DNA from: Eubacterium sp.
Lineage (GTDB): Bacteria > Bacillota > Clostridia > Lachnospirales > Lachnospiraceae
Assembly: GCA_022764165.1 (NCBI GenBank)
Contig: JALERM010000042.1
Span: 1-53,784, forward strand
Length of the DNA: 53,784 bases
Reading direction: 5' to 3'
The position numbers and the translations under genes are program-made. This document shows, one piece after another, positions 16,281 to 26,314 of the stretch (positions are counted from its first letter, which is position 1; every line of letters begins with the position of its first letter). The notes under the pieces are model-generated. The model was not told the origin of the DNA, ran no database searches, and saw only the letters and a list, made by a program, of their open reading frames with translations.

Positions 16281-17912
16281 TTAATTATCCTCTTCCTGCA
16301 TCAGATATACCTGACGTTTTCTCGCCATCTCATCGCTGGCCAGATATTCATCATAAGTGGTAATCTTGTCAATCATAGAACCATTCGGCATGATTTCCAT
16401 GATACGATTTGCTGTTGTCTGCACAAATTGGTGGTCATGAGAAGCAAACAGCAGTACACCCGGGAACTTGATCAGTCCATTGTTCAGAGCGGTGATACTT
16501 TCCATATCCAGGTGGTTGGTCGGTTCATCCAGAATCAGGATGTTTGCACCTGAAATCATCATCTTTGACAAAAGGCAGCGTACTTTTTCACCACCGGAAA
16601 GTACTTTCACCTTCTTCACCCCATCCTCTCCTGCAAATAACATTCTTCCCAGGAAACCACGGACATATGTTACGTCCTTAATCTCAGAATACTGAGTCAG
16701 CCAGTCTGCAATCGTCAGGTCGTTGTCAAACTCCTGTGTGCTGTCCTTCGGGAAGTAAGCCTGAGATGTGGTAACACCCCATTTGTAATTACCTTCATCC
16801 GGTTCCATCTCGCCCATCAGGATTTTGAACAATGTGGTCTTTGCCAGCTCGTTGCCGCCCACAAATGCCACTTTATCTTCTCTTCCCAGAGTAAAGGTAA
16901 TATTGTCCAGAATCTTTACACCGTCAATGGTTTTAGAAAGATTTTCTACCATCAGAACCTCATTTCCAATCTCACGGTTCGGACGGAAATCAATATACGG
17001 ATATTTTCTGCTGGACGGACGAATCTCTTCCAGCTGAATCTTCTCCAGAGCTTTTTTACGGGAAGTTGCCTGCTTGGATTTGGAAGCATTGGCACTGAAA
17101 CGGGAAATAAATTCCTGCAATTCTTTAATCTTCTCTTCTTTTTTCTTATTTGCCTCACGCATCTGTTTTACCAGAAGCTGACTGGACTCAAACCAGAAAT
17201 CATAGTTACCTGCATACAGCTGAATCTTTCCATAGTCAATATCTGCTGTATGGGTACATACTTTATTCAGAAAATAACGGTCATGGGATACCACGATTAC
17301 AGTATTTTCAAAGTTAATCAAAAACTCTTCCAGCCATGCAATCGCATCCAGATCCAAGTGGTTGGTAGGCTCGTCGAGAAGCAGGATGTCCGGATTACCA
17401 AACAATGCCTGAGCCAGCAGAACCTTCACCTTTTCACTACCATTCAGGTCAGCCATCTGAGCATAATGCAGTTCATTGCCGATTCCCAGACCATTCAGCA
17501 GCTGTTCTGCATCGGACTCGGCATTCCATCCATCCATCTCAGCAAATTCAGCTTCCAGCTCACTGGCACGCATGCCATCTTCGTCTGTAAAATCTTCCTT
17601 TGCATAAATCTGCTCTTTTTCTTTCATAATTTCATACAGACGGGCATTTCCCATGATAACGGTATCCAGTACCGGATAAGCATCATACTTGAAATGATCC
17701 TGCTGCAGGAAAGAAAGTCTCTGTCCCGGAGTAATGGTCACATCGCCATGTGTCGTTTCCAGCTGCCCGGACAATATTTTCAGGAAAGTAGATTTTCCTG
17801 CTCCGTTGGCTCCGATCAGACCATAGCAGTTCCCTTCAGTAAATTTGATATTAACATCTTCAAATAACGCTTTTTTTCCAATTCGTAATGTTACATTATT
17901 CGCTGCAATCAT
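16281..17912 (-). CDS. ABC-F family ATPase (YbiT-like)
   Basis: 543 residues, two ABC domains and no membrane part, so a soluble ribosome-associated ABC-F protein, probably relieving stalled translation. Domain 1: Walker A GANGAGKST, degenerate signature LNGSEKVKVLLAQA, Walker B ILLLDEPTNHLD, SHDRYFL. The linker (about 235-300) is charged (ANKKKEEKIKELQEFISRFS). Domain 2: Walker A reads GGNELAKTT, with Ala where Gly precedes Lys in the consensus; LSGGEKVRCLLSKMM, ILILDEPTNHLD and SHDHQF are intact. Short arm and C-terminus point to the YbiT group more than to resistance proteins; this grouping is tentative. Confidence 0.88.
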   Translation of the reverse strand: MIAANNVTLRIGKKALFEDVNIKFTEGNCYGLIGANGAGKSTFLKILSGQLETTHGDVTITPGQRLSFLQQDHFKYDAYPVLDTVIMGNARLYEIMKEKEQIYAKEDFTDEDGMRASELEAEFAEMDGWNAESDAEQLLNGLGIGNELHYAQMADLNGSEKVKVLLAQALFGNPDILLLDEPTNHLDLDAIAWLEEFLINFENTVIVVSHDRYFLNKVCTHTADIDYGKIQLYAGNYDFWFESSQLLVKQMREANKKKEEKIKELQEFISRFSANASKSKQATSRKKALEKIQLEEIRPSSRKYPYIDFRPNREIGNEVLMVENLSKTIDGVKILDNITFTLGREDKVAFVGGNELAKTTLFKILMGEMEPDEGNYKWGVTTSQAYFPKDSTQEFDNDLTIADWLTQYSEIKDVTYVRGFLGRMLFAGEDGVKKVKVLSGGEKVRCLLSKMMISGANILILDEPTNHLDMESITALNNGLIKFPGVLLFASHDHQFVQTTANRIMEIMPNGSMIDKITTYDEYLASDEMARKRQVYLMQEEDN

Positions 17913-18004
17913 GTCTTCAATCCTTTTCTATCTATCTGTTAGCTACAATCCTTACCTATTTTACCGTATTTCTATAATTTTGCAAGAGGTTTTTACACAT
18001 CTTT

Positions 18005-18550
18005 TTATTCAATGTTTTCAAAAATTTCCTTTAATTGAACAGAAATATTTGGCATAGCCCGCAAGTTTATCATAATATCTGCATTATAATGCTCATCAGT
18101 TTCGTCATCTTCCAGAATATACATATTTACCAGCTTATAATATCCGTTTTCAAGATAATAAATTTCAACAGAGCGTTCTTTTGGTGAGACAATCCAATAT
18201 TCATCCACCCCGATCTGAGCGTATTTTTCCTTCTTAGTCGTTTTATCTTTGAAGGCGGTAGCGGGACTTAAGGTTTCTACTATAAACCTTGGTACCCCCC
18301 GATATTTATCCTTCTGTATCTGACTGCGGTCACAAATCAACATAATATCTGGAATTACATATTCATCAGACGACAAATACAAATCCAAATTCTCTATTGA
18401 CACGACACATACACTATTTTTTAGCTGCTGACGCAAAGAATGATATATATTTCCATTAATCTGACTATGCATAAAGCCGCCTGACGGAGACATGTTATAA
18501 ATCACGCCATCTATTTTCTCTGTTCTGATATCATCATTTACTAACGGCAT
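18005..18550 (-). CDS. Uma2-family putative endonuclease (DUF820)
   Basis: About 181 residues of the Uma2 group within the PD-(D/E)XK nuclease superfamily. Motifs: VIPDIMLICD (active-site Asp), RFIVETLSPAT (Glu) and KKEKYAQIGVDEYWIV. The biological role of this family is unknown. The start is placed at 18550 (MPLVND) because GGGAGTG lies just upstream; the in-frame ATG at 18598 almost abuts the metA stop at 18602. It follows metA on the same strand. No conjugate or toxin/antitoxin partner is seen. Confidence 0.8.
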   Translation of the reverse strand: MPLVNDDIRTEKIDGVIYNMSPSGGFMHSQINGNIYHSLRQQLKNSVCVVSIENLDLYLSSDEYVIPDIMLICDRSQIQKDKYRGVPRFIVETLSPATAFKDKTTKKEKYAQIGVDEYWIVSPKERSVEIYYLENGYYKLVNMYILEDDETDEHYNADIMINLRAMPNISVQLKEIFENIE

Positions 18551-18601
18551 ATAATCACTCCCATTCTTTATCTGTCTTTTATCTTTACCACAACGCATTA
18601 T

Positions 18602-19522
18602 TTAAAATGGTGTCCCATCCAGATCATACGGCGTTGTCTGATACACGTAATAGTTCAGCCAGTTTGTATACAAGTTATTCGCATGTGCTCTCCACATCAG
18701 CAATGGTTTATTTTCCGGATCATTTTTCGGATAATAATTTTCAGGAATCTGAATATTCAGACCCTTGCCTTTATCCCTCTTGTACTCACCGTCCAGTGTC
18801 ACTCGATCGTATTCCGGATGTCCCATCACAAAAATCTGTCTTCCATCCTTAGCCATACACAGGAAGACACCTGCTTCGTCAGATTCCGCCAGCACCGTCA
18901 AAGCTTCGCAATTATGAATATCCTCCGCAGGCACTTCCGTGTGACGTGAATGGGGAGCAAGAAAAGCATCATCAAAACCTCTGACCAGAGGGATCTTACG
19001 GTTTCTCACCCTGTGCCAGAAAAGTCCGAACATTTTCTGGGGAAGGGGTTTCTTCTGCAGTCCATAATGATAGTATAACCCCGCCTGTGCACCCCAGCAA
19101 AGATGAATCGTTGATGTTACATGGGATTTGGTCCATTCCATAATCTCCGTCAGTTCTTCCCAATAATCCACTTCTTCAAATTCCATCTGTTCCACCGGAG
19201 CACCGGTAATAATCATTCCATCATATTTCTTTTTCTTTATCTGCGGAAATTCCACATAGAATTTATTCAGATGACTCCGTGAGGTATTCTTTGATTCATG
19301 GCTTCTTACCGCCATGAAGGTTACATCGATCTGCAGCGGCGTATTGGAAAGGGAACGCAGAAGCTGCAATTCTGTCTCTTCTTTCAGAGGCATCAGATTC
19401 AGGATAAGAATCTGAATCGGGCGGATATCCTGATGCATCGCCCGCGTCTCATCCATCACAAATATATTTTCTCGTTCCAGTATTTCTTTTACCGGCAGAT
19501 CACTCTGTATTTTAATCGGCAT
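18602..19522 (-). CDS. metA: Homoserine O-acetyltransferase (MetA-type)
   Basis: 306 residues of the MetA family, first committed step of methionine synthesis. Cys142 in HLCWGAQAG is the acyl-carrying nucleophile, and HSRHTEVP and GHPEYDR hold further conserved residues. Position 111, which decides the acyl donor, is Glu (ITGAPVEQ, E111), the residue known from acetyl-CoA-using MetA of Bacillus; E. coli has Gly and uses succinyl-CoA. So acetylation is predicted despite the common succinyltransferase name. It starts 20 bases after the cardiolipin synthase stop; no SAM riboswitch is visible between them. Confidence 0.92.
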   Translation of the reverse strand: MPIKIQSDLPVKEILERENIFVMDETRAMHQDIRPIQILILNLMPLKEETELQLLRSLSNTPLQIDVTFMAVRSHESKNTSRSHLNKFYVEFPQIKKKKYDGMIITGAPVEQMEFEEVDYWEELTEIMEWTKSHVTSTIHLCWGAQAGLYYHYGLQKKPLPQKMFGLFWHRVRNRKIPLVRGFDDAFLAPHSRHTEVPAEDIHNCEALTVLAESDEAGVFLCMAKDGRQIFVMGHPEYDRVTLDGEYKRDKGKGLNIQIPENYYPKNDPENKPLLMWRAHANNLYTNWLNYYVYQTTPYDLDGTPF

Positions 19523-19542
19523 ATTCTTCCCGTCCTTTCCAA

Positions 19543-21168
19543 TTACATCAGCGGCGCTATCAGCCGCAGCATTCTTCCATAAAAACGTGTACTGAGTTTT
19601 TCTTTTTTATACTCTTCCAGTGTAATTTCTCTGCACTCCTGCAAAGTAGCCTGAAAATCATCCTCGATTCTGGCAATTTCATCCACCTGATACATATACA
19701 CAGCACATTCAAAATGCAGATACAGGCTTCTGTAATCCAGATTAATCGTTCCTACCACTGCCTTATTGCCATCAGAGGTAAATTCCTTCGCATGTACAAA
19801 TCCCGGCTCATACTGATAGATTTTCACGCCGGCTCTCAACAGTTCCGGATAATAGGTCTTTGCCAGTGCAAATGCATAGGTTTTATCCGGAATTCCCGGC
19901 ATAATGATTTTCACATCCACACCGCGCTTGGCTGCATACGTCAGAGCTGTTATCATCTCATTATCCAGAATCAGATAAGGAGTCATGATATGTACGTAAT
20001 CTCTGGCTGTATTCAGGATATCCATATACACCAGCTCCCCTACATTTTCCGTATCCAGGGGACTGTCTCCGTAAGGAATAACAAATCCACGGCTGGGAAC
20101 CGGACATGCAGACTGTTCAATATCCAGGTACCTTTCGTAATTTTCATTTTTTACATTATAATCCCACAGCTGAAGGAACATCCAGGTGAAGCTTCGGACA
20201 GCTTCTCCTTTCACCATCACTGCCGTATCCTTCCAGTGGCCAAAACGTTCTTTTTCGTTGATATATTCATCTGCCAGATTAATACCGCCGGTAAATGCCG
20301 TTTTGCCATCGATAACCGCTATTTTTCTGTGGTCACGGTTATTCTGGGTGGTGGAAAGAGTGGGCTTTATGGGATTGAATTCTTTACACTGAATCCCCTC
20401 CGCCTGAAGCTTCTTGGGATAACTGTGAGGGAGCAATGATATCGTGCAGGTTCCGTCGTACATGAACCGCACCTCCACACCCTCCCGGGCTTTCTTTTTA
20501 AGAATCTCATGAATCGTATTCCACATACGACCTTCCGCCACAATAAAATATTCCATGAAAATAAATTTTTCAGCCTTTTCCAGCTCCTCAACCAATGCTT
20601 CGAACTTTTCCTCCCCCAGAGAGAAATATTTCACTTCACAATTATCAAACGCAGGAAATCCTCCTTTGTCCATTACATAAGTTGCAAGATTGCTCACCTG
20701 ACGTTCTTCCTGATTCAGCTTTTCCAAAACCTTTGGATCCTGTTTCAGAAAATGGCGCATTCGCTTGGACAGTTCATTCAGGCGCGCATTCAAAATTCGT
20801 ACTCCAACCTGTGTCTCCACAAAAATATAAAGCATCACACCAAATACCGGTGCAATGATCATCGGCACCATCCACGCCAGTTTAAATCCCGGATTGCCGG
20901 GCCTGTTTATAATCACGATTGCCGTAGCTGTCGAAAGCAATGTAAATACACCGTAGGCATAGAGTGCATATCCCTGCAGTTTTTCAAACAGCAAAAATAA
21001 AATTCCCAGCTGAATCAGCAGCATCAGAATGATAATACCAGTTCTCCCGAAAACGATATGAAAGAAACCTTTTTTACTTTTTTCTACAATGTGCTGACCT
21101 GTTTCGGAATCCCGTATCTCCTGTACGGATTCCTGCACAGACTCCTTAATATCCTGTACTTTTCCCAT
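19543..21168 (-). CDS. cls: Cardiolipin synthase
   Basis: 541 residues, phospholipase D superfamily. Two N-terminal membrane helices (about 42-90) precede two HKD motifs: [13 protein letters not shown] and [20 protein letters not shown]. It condenses phosphatidylglycerol (or related lipids) to cardiolipin at the membrane. A charged, coiled segment of about 35 residues before the first helix ([18 protein letters not shown]) is longer than in typical Cls. It reads into metA with a 20-base gap. Confidence 0.92.
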   Translation of the reverse strand: MGKVQDIKESVQESVQEIRDSETGQHIVEKSKKGFFHIVFGRTGIIILMLLIQLGILFLLFEKLQGYALYAYGVFTLLSTATAIVIINRPGNPGFKLAWMVPMIIAPVFGVMLYIFVETQVGVRILNARLNELSKRMRHFLKQDPKVLEKLNQEERQVSNLATYVMDKGGFPAFDNCEVKYFSLGEEKFEALVEELEKAEKFIFMEYFIVAEGRMWNTIHEILKKKAREGVEVRFMYDGTCTISLLPHSYPKKLQAEGIQCKEFNPIKPTLSTTQNNRDHRKIAVIDGKTAFTGGINLADEYINEKERFGHWKDTAVMVKGEAVRSFTWMFLQLWDYNVKNENYERYLDIEQSACPVPSRGFVIPYGDSPLDTENVGELVYMDILNTARDYVHIMTPYLILDNEMITALTYAAKRGVDVKIIMPGIPDKTYAFALAKTYYPELLRAGVKIYQYEPGFVHAKEFTSDGNKAVVGTINLDYRSLYLHFECAVYMYQVDEIARIEDDFQATLQECREITLEEYKKEKLSTRFYGRMLRLIAPLM

Positions 21169-21236
21169 ACTTCACCTTTTTTCTATTTCTGTAATTCTGT
21201 ATGTTCTTGTAGCCTCACTGGTATTATTTTACTCAT

Positions 21237-23219
21237 TCAGGGAAATAATGTCAACTCATCCAGCATACGAATGAAATCATTTTCTGATATAATGGGAATC
21301 TGCAGCTCCTTTGCCTTCTTGTTCTTAGAAGAATTGGATGTCACATCATTGTTAATCAGATAATTTGTTTTAGATGTTACGCTTCCGGTCACCTTGCCTC
21401 CCCGTTTTTCAATCTCAGCCTTCACGGCATTTCGATTAGCAAAATGCTCCACGTTTCCTGTGATGACAAAATTCAATCCGGCAAATATCTGTTCATTTGT
21501 CTCCCTGGGAGCTTCCTGAATGACAAGATGGGTAAGAAGGTGATCCAGCTGACGATTGCGATCCTCGTCAGCAAAATAATCCACAAAACTTCCGGCTATG
21601 ACCGGTCCGATTCCATCTGCCTCAGCCAGTTCTTCCCGTGTAAGGCTGCGAAGTTTCTTCAGATCATATCCAAATTTCTGACAGATTACCTTGGCATTCG
21701 ACAATCCGATATTGGGGATTCCCAGCGCATAGATCAAACGGGGAAGTTCTGTCTTTCTTGCCTTTTCAATACTGTTCAGCAGATTCTGGCAGGATTTCTC
21801 GCCAAACCCCTCCATCTGAACGATCTCATCCCTGTACTTTTCCAGTTCAAAAATATCTCCAAACCGGCCGATCAGGCCATGCCCGATAAATTTTTCCAAT
21901 GTAGCCTCAGACAGTCCATCGATGTTCATCGCGTCTCTGCTGACAAAAAGGGTAAATCCTTTAATTGCCTTGGCCGGACAGCGGGAATTTCTGCAGTACA
22001 GAGATTCCACATCATTCACCATTTCAATGACTGCAGGGCCGTGGCAGGCAGGGCAGCATTCCGGTATATCTTTCACGCCGCTTCGAGTGAGATTTTCCCC
22101 AATCTGCGGAATGATCATGTTGGCTTTATATACCCGGATCCGGTCACCGATCCCCAGTTCCAGCTTTCTCATAATGCTGATATTGTGTACGCTGGCCCGG
22201 CTTACCGTGGAGCCTTCCAGTTCTACCGGTGTAAATATGGCAACCGGATTGATCAGCCCTGTTCTTGAAGGGCTCCACTCAATCTCCTCCAGTGTGGTCT
22301 CTGCCATCTCATCTGCCCATTTAAATGCAAATGCATTTCTCGGAAACTTCGCAGTTCTCCCAAGGGAATCTCCGTAGGCAATATCATCATACAGAGCAAC
22401 CAGACCGTCTGACGGAAAATCATTTTCTGCCACTTTTCCGGCAAAATACTCCATCGCCTCATCCAGAGTTTCCCCGGTAACAACCCTGTATTCCACCGTC
22501 TCAAATCCCTGCTCTTCCAGCCATTCCATCTGACGCTGACGTGAATTCTGAAAGTCTGCTCCATCAGCCTTCACCAGGCTGAACGCATAAAAACGGACAT
22601 GCCGGCCGGCTGTTATTTTATTATTCAACTGGCGGACCGAGCCACTGCAGAGATTCCGGGGATTTTTATATCTGGCATCCACATCCGCAATATCACGATT
22701 AATTTTTTCAAATTCTGAATAGGTGATGATAGCTTCTCCCCGAAGGATCAGTTCCCCCTGAAAAGAAATTTTGTGGGGAATATTATCAAAAACTCTGGCA
22801 TTGTTGGTAACCACCTCACCAACCACACCATTTCCTCTCGTCACCGCTTTCTCCAGCACACCATTTCGATAGGTCAGAACAATGGTAAGTCCATCCATTT
22901 TCCAGGAAAGCAACGTTTTGTGATTACCGATAAAACTCCGAAGTACTTCTCTGTCCTTTGTTTTATCCAGAGACAGCATGGGGGATTCATGGGTTTCTTT
23001 CGGCAGCTCATCCACTGCCTCATATCCGACAGAAACCGTCGGACTGGTTGATAGTACAATACCTGTCTTCTGTTCCAGAGCAACAAGTTCATCATATAGG
23101 GCATCATATTCCAGATTGCTCATAATTTCCCTGTCTTCCTGATAATAAGCTCTGGAAGCCTGTCCCAGAATCTCGACAAGTTCTTTCATTCTTTTCATGA
23201 TTTCCTGTCTGTTTTCCAT
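21237..23219 (-). CDS. ligA: NAD-dependent DNA ligase
   Basis: About 660 residues in the LigA order: adenylation domain with the nucleotide-accepting lysine in WKMDGLTIV (K-M-D-G, where most LigA have KVDG or KLDG), RGNG and RGEAIITY motifs, OB fold, four-cysteine zinc finger (CPACHG ... CRNSRCPAK), helix-hairpin-helix repeats and a C-terminal BRCT domain (GLNFVITGNVEHFANRNAVK). The ATG at 23219 with GAGG at good spacing is preferred over the GTG at 23225. The sequence diverges somewhat from canonical LigA, so it could be a second, accessory ligase; the rest of the genome would tell. Follows rluF closely. Confidence 0.92.
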   Translation of the reverse strand: MENRQEIMKRMKELVEILGQASRAYYQEDREIMSNLEYDALYDELVALEQKTGIVLSTSPTVSVGYEAVDELPKETHESPMLSLDKTKDREVLRSFIGNHKTLLSWKMDGLTIVLTYRNGVLEKAVTRGNGVVGEVVTNNARVFDNIPHKISFQGELILRGEAIITYSEFEKINRDIADVDARYKNPRNLCSGSVRQLNNKITAGRHVRFYAFSLVKADGADFQNSRQRQMEWLEEQGFETVEYRVVTGETLDEAMEYFAGKVAENDFPSDGLVALYDDIAYGDSLGRTAKFPRNAFAFKWADEMAETTLEEIEWSPSRTGLINPVAIFTPVELEGSTVSRASVHNISIMRKLELGIGDRIRVYKANMIIPQIGENLTRSGVKDIPECCPACHGPAVIEMVNDVESLYCRNSRCPAKAIKGFTLFVSRDAMNIDGLSEATLEKFIGHGLIGRFGDIFELEKYRDEIVQMEGFGEKSCQNLLNSIEKARKTELPRLIYALGIPNIGLSNAKVICQKFGYDLKKLRSLTREELAEADGIGPVIAGSFVDYFADEDRNRQLDHLLTHLVIQEAPRETNEQIFAGLNFVITGNVEHFANRNAVKAEIEKRGGKVTGSVTSKTNYLINNDVTSNSSKNKKAKELQIPIISENDFIRMLDELTLFP

Positions 23220-23228
23220 CTCCACACC

Positions 23229-23975
23229 TCATTTTCCATGTTGTTTCATTCTGTCTTTTACCGAAAGAGACGAAGATGATGCAAGCAGCTGATTCAGCTT
23301 TTCTCGCTCTTTACCTTCTACCCTGCGCCAGGCACCTTCTTTCAGATCTCCCAGCTTGATATTCATAATTCTCACACGTTTCAGGGCAATAACCCGATAT
23401 CCCAGTGCCTCACACATTCTGCGAATCTGGCGGTTCAGCCCCTGTGTCAGAACAATGCGAAATGTCATCTCATCCACAGGTTCCACCTGACATGTTCTTG
23501 TGACAGTATCCAAAATGGGAACTCCCGATGCCATCTTCCTGCAGAATTCTTCTGTCAGAGGGCGATTCACTCTCACTATATATTCTTTTTCATGATAATT
23601 CCCGGCACGCATGATTTTATTCACCAGTTCGCCATCGTTGGTCAGCAGGAGAAGTCCCGTAGAATCCTTATCAAGCCTCCCCACCGGATAAATACGAAGA
23701 GGATAATTCAGATAATCAATCACATTATTTTTCTCCCGTTTTTCTGCGGTGCAGACAACCCCTGCCGGCTTATGGAAAGCCAAAAGTACCTTTTCCTCTT
23801 CTTTTTTTATCCTTTTCCCCCGGACTTTCACCTGGGCATCCGGATGAATCTTCATCCCTACGACAGCAGTTTCACCATCTACCGTAATCAATCCCTGCTC
23901 CGCCAGCCGATCCGCCTCTCTTCGAGAACAAACACCTGCATCGCTTAAAAACTTATTTAATCGAATCTGCTCCAC
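23229..23975 (-). CDS. rluF: rRNA pseudouridine synthase, RluF/RsuA type
   Basis: 248 residues. N-terminal S4 RNA-binding domain (IRLNKFLSDAGVCSRREADR), catalytic domain with GRLDKDSTGLLLLTNDGE (active-site Asp), and GLNRQIRRMCEALGYRV. The insert NKIMRAGNYHEKEY is typical of RluF-like enzymes, which modify 23S rRNA near position 2604. Lies four bases or so upstream of ligA on the same strand, so probably co-transcribed. Confidence 0.88.
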   Translation of the reverse strand: MEQIRLNKFLSDAGVCSRREADRLAEQGLITVDGETAVVGMKIHPDAQVKVRGKRIKKEEEKVLLAFHKPAGVVCTAEKREKNNVIDYLNYPLRIYPVGRLDKDSTGLLLLTNDGELVNKIMRAGNYHEKEYIVRVNRPLTEEFCRKMASGVPILDTVTRTCQVEPVDEMTFRIVLTQGLNRQIRRMCEALGYRVIALKRVRIMNIKLGDLKEGAWRRVEGKEREKLNQLLASSSSLSVKDRMKQHGK

Positions 23976-24028
23976 AATCCGTCATATACTCCTTTCAAGT
24001 TCAAGTACGCCTTTCTCTCCTATAAAAC

Positions 24029-24054
24029 AGGAGTGCTGTAATCACAGCACTCCT
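24029..24054 (-). terminator. Terminator after the SH3-domain gene
   Basis: AGGAGTGCTGT (24029-24039) pairs perfectly with ACAGCACTCCT (24044-24054) around a four-base loop; on the minus strand GTTTTA follows. It separates the SH3 gene from rluF. Confidence 0.75.
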
Positions 24055-24075
24055 TAAATACAGCCTATACCACTA

Positions 24076-24984
24076 TTATAAAAATAAATCTCCGCGTACA
24101 TATCCGGTCTGACCTTCAAAATCAATCTGAATCCAGTCACCGTCTTCGCCTGTTTTGGTCACTTCCTGACCTGCAGTCAGTTCTCCAATCTTATCAGAAT
24201 CTGCAGAAGCATTTGCTCTCACATTACAATTTGTCTTTGTAATAATGGAAGAACCATTTTCTGCATCCATGGCAGCTGAACCTTCCACTCCCAGTTCTTC
24301 AAGATACTTTTTCAGATCAGCATCTGATGCAAGAGCTTCTTTGTACTCCTGCTGCTTTTTACTTACAAATTCCTGACTGTCTGCTTCGCTTATGACAGCA
24401 TTGATACGGTCCTGCTGCTCCTGTGATGGTTCTGCCACGATATAAAGGCTTCCATCTTCTTTTGTGTCTACATAGAGACAACTCACGCCAGGCAGGGTGG
24501 TGTCATATCCCACATACTTATGTCCGTAACTTGCCAGTACCACATAGCTGGTGTCTGTCAAACCCTTTTTCGTATAGCACTCTACGCTGCTGTAACCAGC
24601 GATATACCGGGAATTCGCAATGGCACTCTCATCCTCTGCATCCAGCTGATCAACCATGCCTTTCAAACCCTCGATATCCCTGCTGCCCAATGCGGTATAG
24701 TAATTCTGAATCAAAGCAACTACTTCCGGATAAGCATTCTTTTCCAGCTGTTCTACCGGCTCCTGTGTCGGTTCTGTCACAGGTTCTTCTGTAGGTTCCG
24801 GATCCACTACCTCTACCGGATCTTCCTGCTGCTGTTCCTGTACATTCTTCTGTTCATCAGATCCTCCGAATACAGAAGTAAGGAAACGAATTCCAAAGAA
24901 CAGCAACACCAGTACTATGATAATCGCAAGCCCCAGCAACATGTAACGTAAGTTATCCGATACCCATTCTCTAAAATCATCCAT
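24076..24984 (-). CDS. Membrane-anchored SH3b-domain protein
   Basis: About 302 residues. The start is the ATG at 24984 (MDDFREWV), with AAAGGAG nine bases upstream; an upstream in-frame start would read into the tRNA gene. One membrane helix (about 15-36), then an acidic Pro/Glu/Thr-rich linker (VEVVDPEPTEEPVTEPTQEP), a NTF2-like middle region (about 90-200) and a C-terminal bacterial SH3 domain (TNCNVRANASADSDKIGELT to GYVRGDLFL). Such domains often bind cell-wall peptides. It faces outwards; exact role unknown. Confidence 0.75.
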   Translation of the reverse strand: MDDFREWVSDNLRYMLLGLAIIIVLVLLFFGIRFLTSVFGGSDEQKNVQEQQQEDPVEVVDPEPTEEPVTEPTQEPVEQLEKNAYPEVVALIQNYYTALGSRDIEGLKGMVDQLDAEDESAIANSRYIAGYSSVECYTKKGLTDTSYVVLASYGHKYVGYDTTLPGVSCLYVDTKEDGSLYIVAEPSQEQQDRINAVISEADSQEFVSKKQQEYKEALASDADLKKYLEELGVEGSAAMDAENGSSIITKTNCNVRANASADSDKIGELTAGQEVTKTGEDGDWIQIDFEGQTGYVRGDLFL

Positions 24985-25045
24985 ATCGTTTTTCTCCTTT
25001 GCCAATACGGGCGGAATGTCTGCAACATTCCAAAAAACAGAAAAC

Positions 25046-25117
25046 GCATCTGGAGGGATTCGAACCCCCGACACATGGTACCGGAAACCATTGCTCTATC
25101 CCCTGAGCTACAGATGC
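25046..25117 (-). tRNA. tRNA-Arg (anticodon CCG)
   Basis: A complete cloverleaf on the minus strand. Acceptor GCATCTG/CAGATGC, D stem GCTC/GAGC, anticodon stem ATGGT/ACCAT with loop TTCCGGT (anticodon CCG), variable GTGTC, T stem GGGGG/CCCTC with TTCGAAT. 72 bases, CCA not encoded. Preceded by its own promoter. Confidence 0.95.
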
Positions 25118-25147
25118 GTATATGTGAGCTCCTGCTCACTCTTTAAG

Positions 25148-25176
25148 ACTATAGCACATTTGGGGAGATTTGTAAA
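25148..25176 (-). promoter_or_regulatory. tRNA-Arg promoter
   Basis: Minus strand TTTACA (25176-25171), 17 bases, TATAGT (25153-25148), about 30 bases before the mature tRNA. A GTGAGC/GCTCAC hairpin (25124-25139) lies in the 5' trailer-to-be-removed. Confidence 0.7.
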
Positions 25177-25209
25177 GAACCTCTTTCAATATTTCCTGAA
25201 TCACTATTA

Positions 25210-26091
25210 CTATATATTAATACTCCCATCCTCTCCCATATAGTAATATGCCTGATTCGAAAGCACTTCCTGCACCTCCACATGCTCTTCATTAATTTCC
25301 CTGATCATTTGCGAAAGCTGTTCCTGACTCATGTAACTGCTTTCCGGTGCTAGAATACATTCATGAACACTGCTGGGCAAAATATAAAAGTTCTCTCCCA
25401 GAAGGCTCTGGGCCTGCTCCATAATACCAGGATACAAGATTACACCGGCACCAAACCTGCGTTGTTTATTAGTGAGAATATACATGGGACACCGGTCTTT
25501 TCCCAGCAGTTCATCCATATCCTCTTCTCCAACCCCTGCCAGAGATGCCATCGTCAGAAATTCTGCCGGAAGTCTCAGACAGGTATATTTCCTTGCATTT
25601 TCTTCCAATTCCTCTTCCGTAATCTTCCACCTATTCAAATGACTGTTCTGAATCAAAATCGTAGCCGGAACGCTGATTTCCTCCGCCTGATAATAAAAAA
25701 CCATAGCGAGATCAAGAATTCGTCGATGTGGTATTTTTTTCAGCAATTCCCGGTTCTTCTCATAGTTGACCAGCTTATAATAAATATGTGATTTCAGTTT
25801 TTCATAGTCTCTAAAGAAATCTTCAGAAATACTGATTTCCGGTTCAAAATTCCTGTAGCACCACAAAACTTTCTCGACCAGTTGTTCCATGCTGACACCT
25901 TTCTTCCAGATCCGGTAAAGCTCCTCCAGATAAATAATCGGAGAGGCATGATCATCTGATTTACTCAAAACCATCCCTTCCATATAAATTCCATTATTCT
26001 TAGGTATCTTCTCCAGTGAAATACGAACCTCACCACTGATTTTCTTCTGTACAAGCTCCATAAATTCCATTTTAAACGTATAATAATCCAA
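25210..26091 (-). CDS. DUF5688-family protein
   Basis: 293 residues without signal peptide or clear membrane helices. The sequence (VRISLEKIPKNNGIYMEGMV, AVPATILIQNSHL-like middle, YILPSSVHECILAP) matches the DUF5688 group common in Lachnospiraceae accessory regions. Function unknown. GGAGAA lies upstream of the ATG. Transcribed alone, with about 270 bases to the efp gene that hold a repeat remnant and the efp terminator. Confidence 0.7.
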   Translation of the reverse strand: MDYYTFKMEFMELVQKKISGEVRISLEKIPKNNGIYMEGMVLSKSDDHASPIIYLEELYRIWKKGVSMEQLVEKVLWCYRNFEPEISISEDFFRDYEKLKSHIYYKLVNYEKNRELLKKIPHRRILDLAMVFYYQAEEISVPATILIQNSHLNRWKITEEELEENARKYTCLRLPAEFLTMASLAGVGEEDMDELLGKDRCPMYILTNKQRRFGAGVILYPGIMEQAQSLLGENFYILPSSVHECILAPESSYMSQEQLSQMIREINEEHVEVQEVLSNQAYYYMGEDGSINI

Positions 26092-26235
26092 TTTTCATTC
26101 TCCTTTATAAATATGGATATTCTGTGGGGAAAACGCACGAACGTGCAATAAAAAATGAAATGCAATCGAAACAGCTGTACTGCTTCTTAAGAATAACCTA
26201 TTTGTGGTGAAAATGCAAGGAGAACTTATCGACAG

Positions 26236-26295
26236 TTTTTGTATTTCGTCGTGGAATGGGACGGAAACTTCTGAAAACAGCCAGAGATTCTCCGT
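26236..26295. repeat. Remnant of the GGACGG structured repeat
   Basis: TTTTTGTATTTCGTCGTGGA then GGGACGGAAACTTCTG matches the entry side of the full repeats (compare TTTTTTGTAATTCGTTTGGA of the copy at 49470-49733, read on the minus strand). It is followed directly by CCAGAGATTCTCCGT, the exit arm of that same copy. The whole interior is gone and the arms no longer pair well, so it looks like a deletion scar. Confidence 0.6.
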
Positions 26296-26314
26296 ACATT
26301 TCTAAAGGAATCCC

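Noticed and set aside
19523-19542. SAM riboswitch or other leader before metA
   Set aside because: Only 20 bases separate metA from the upstream gene; no room and no motif.
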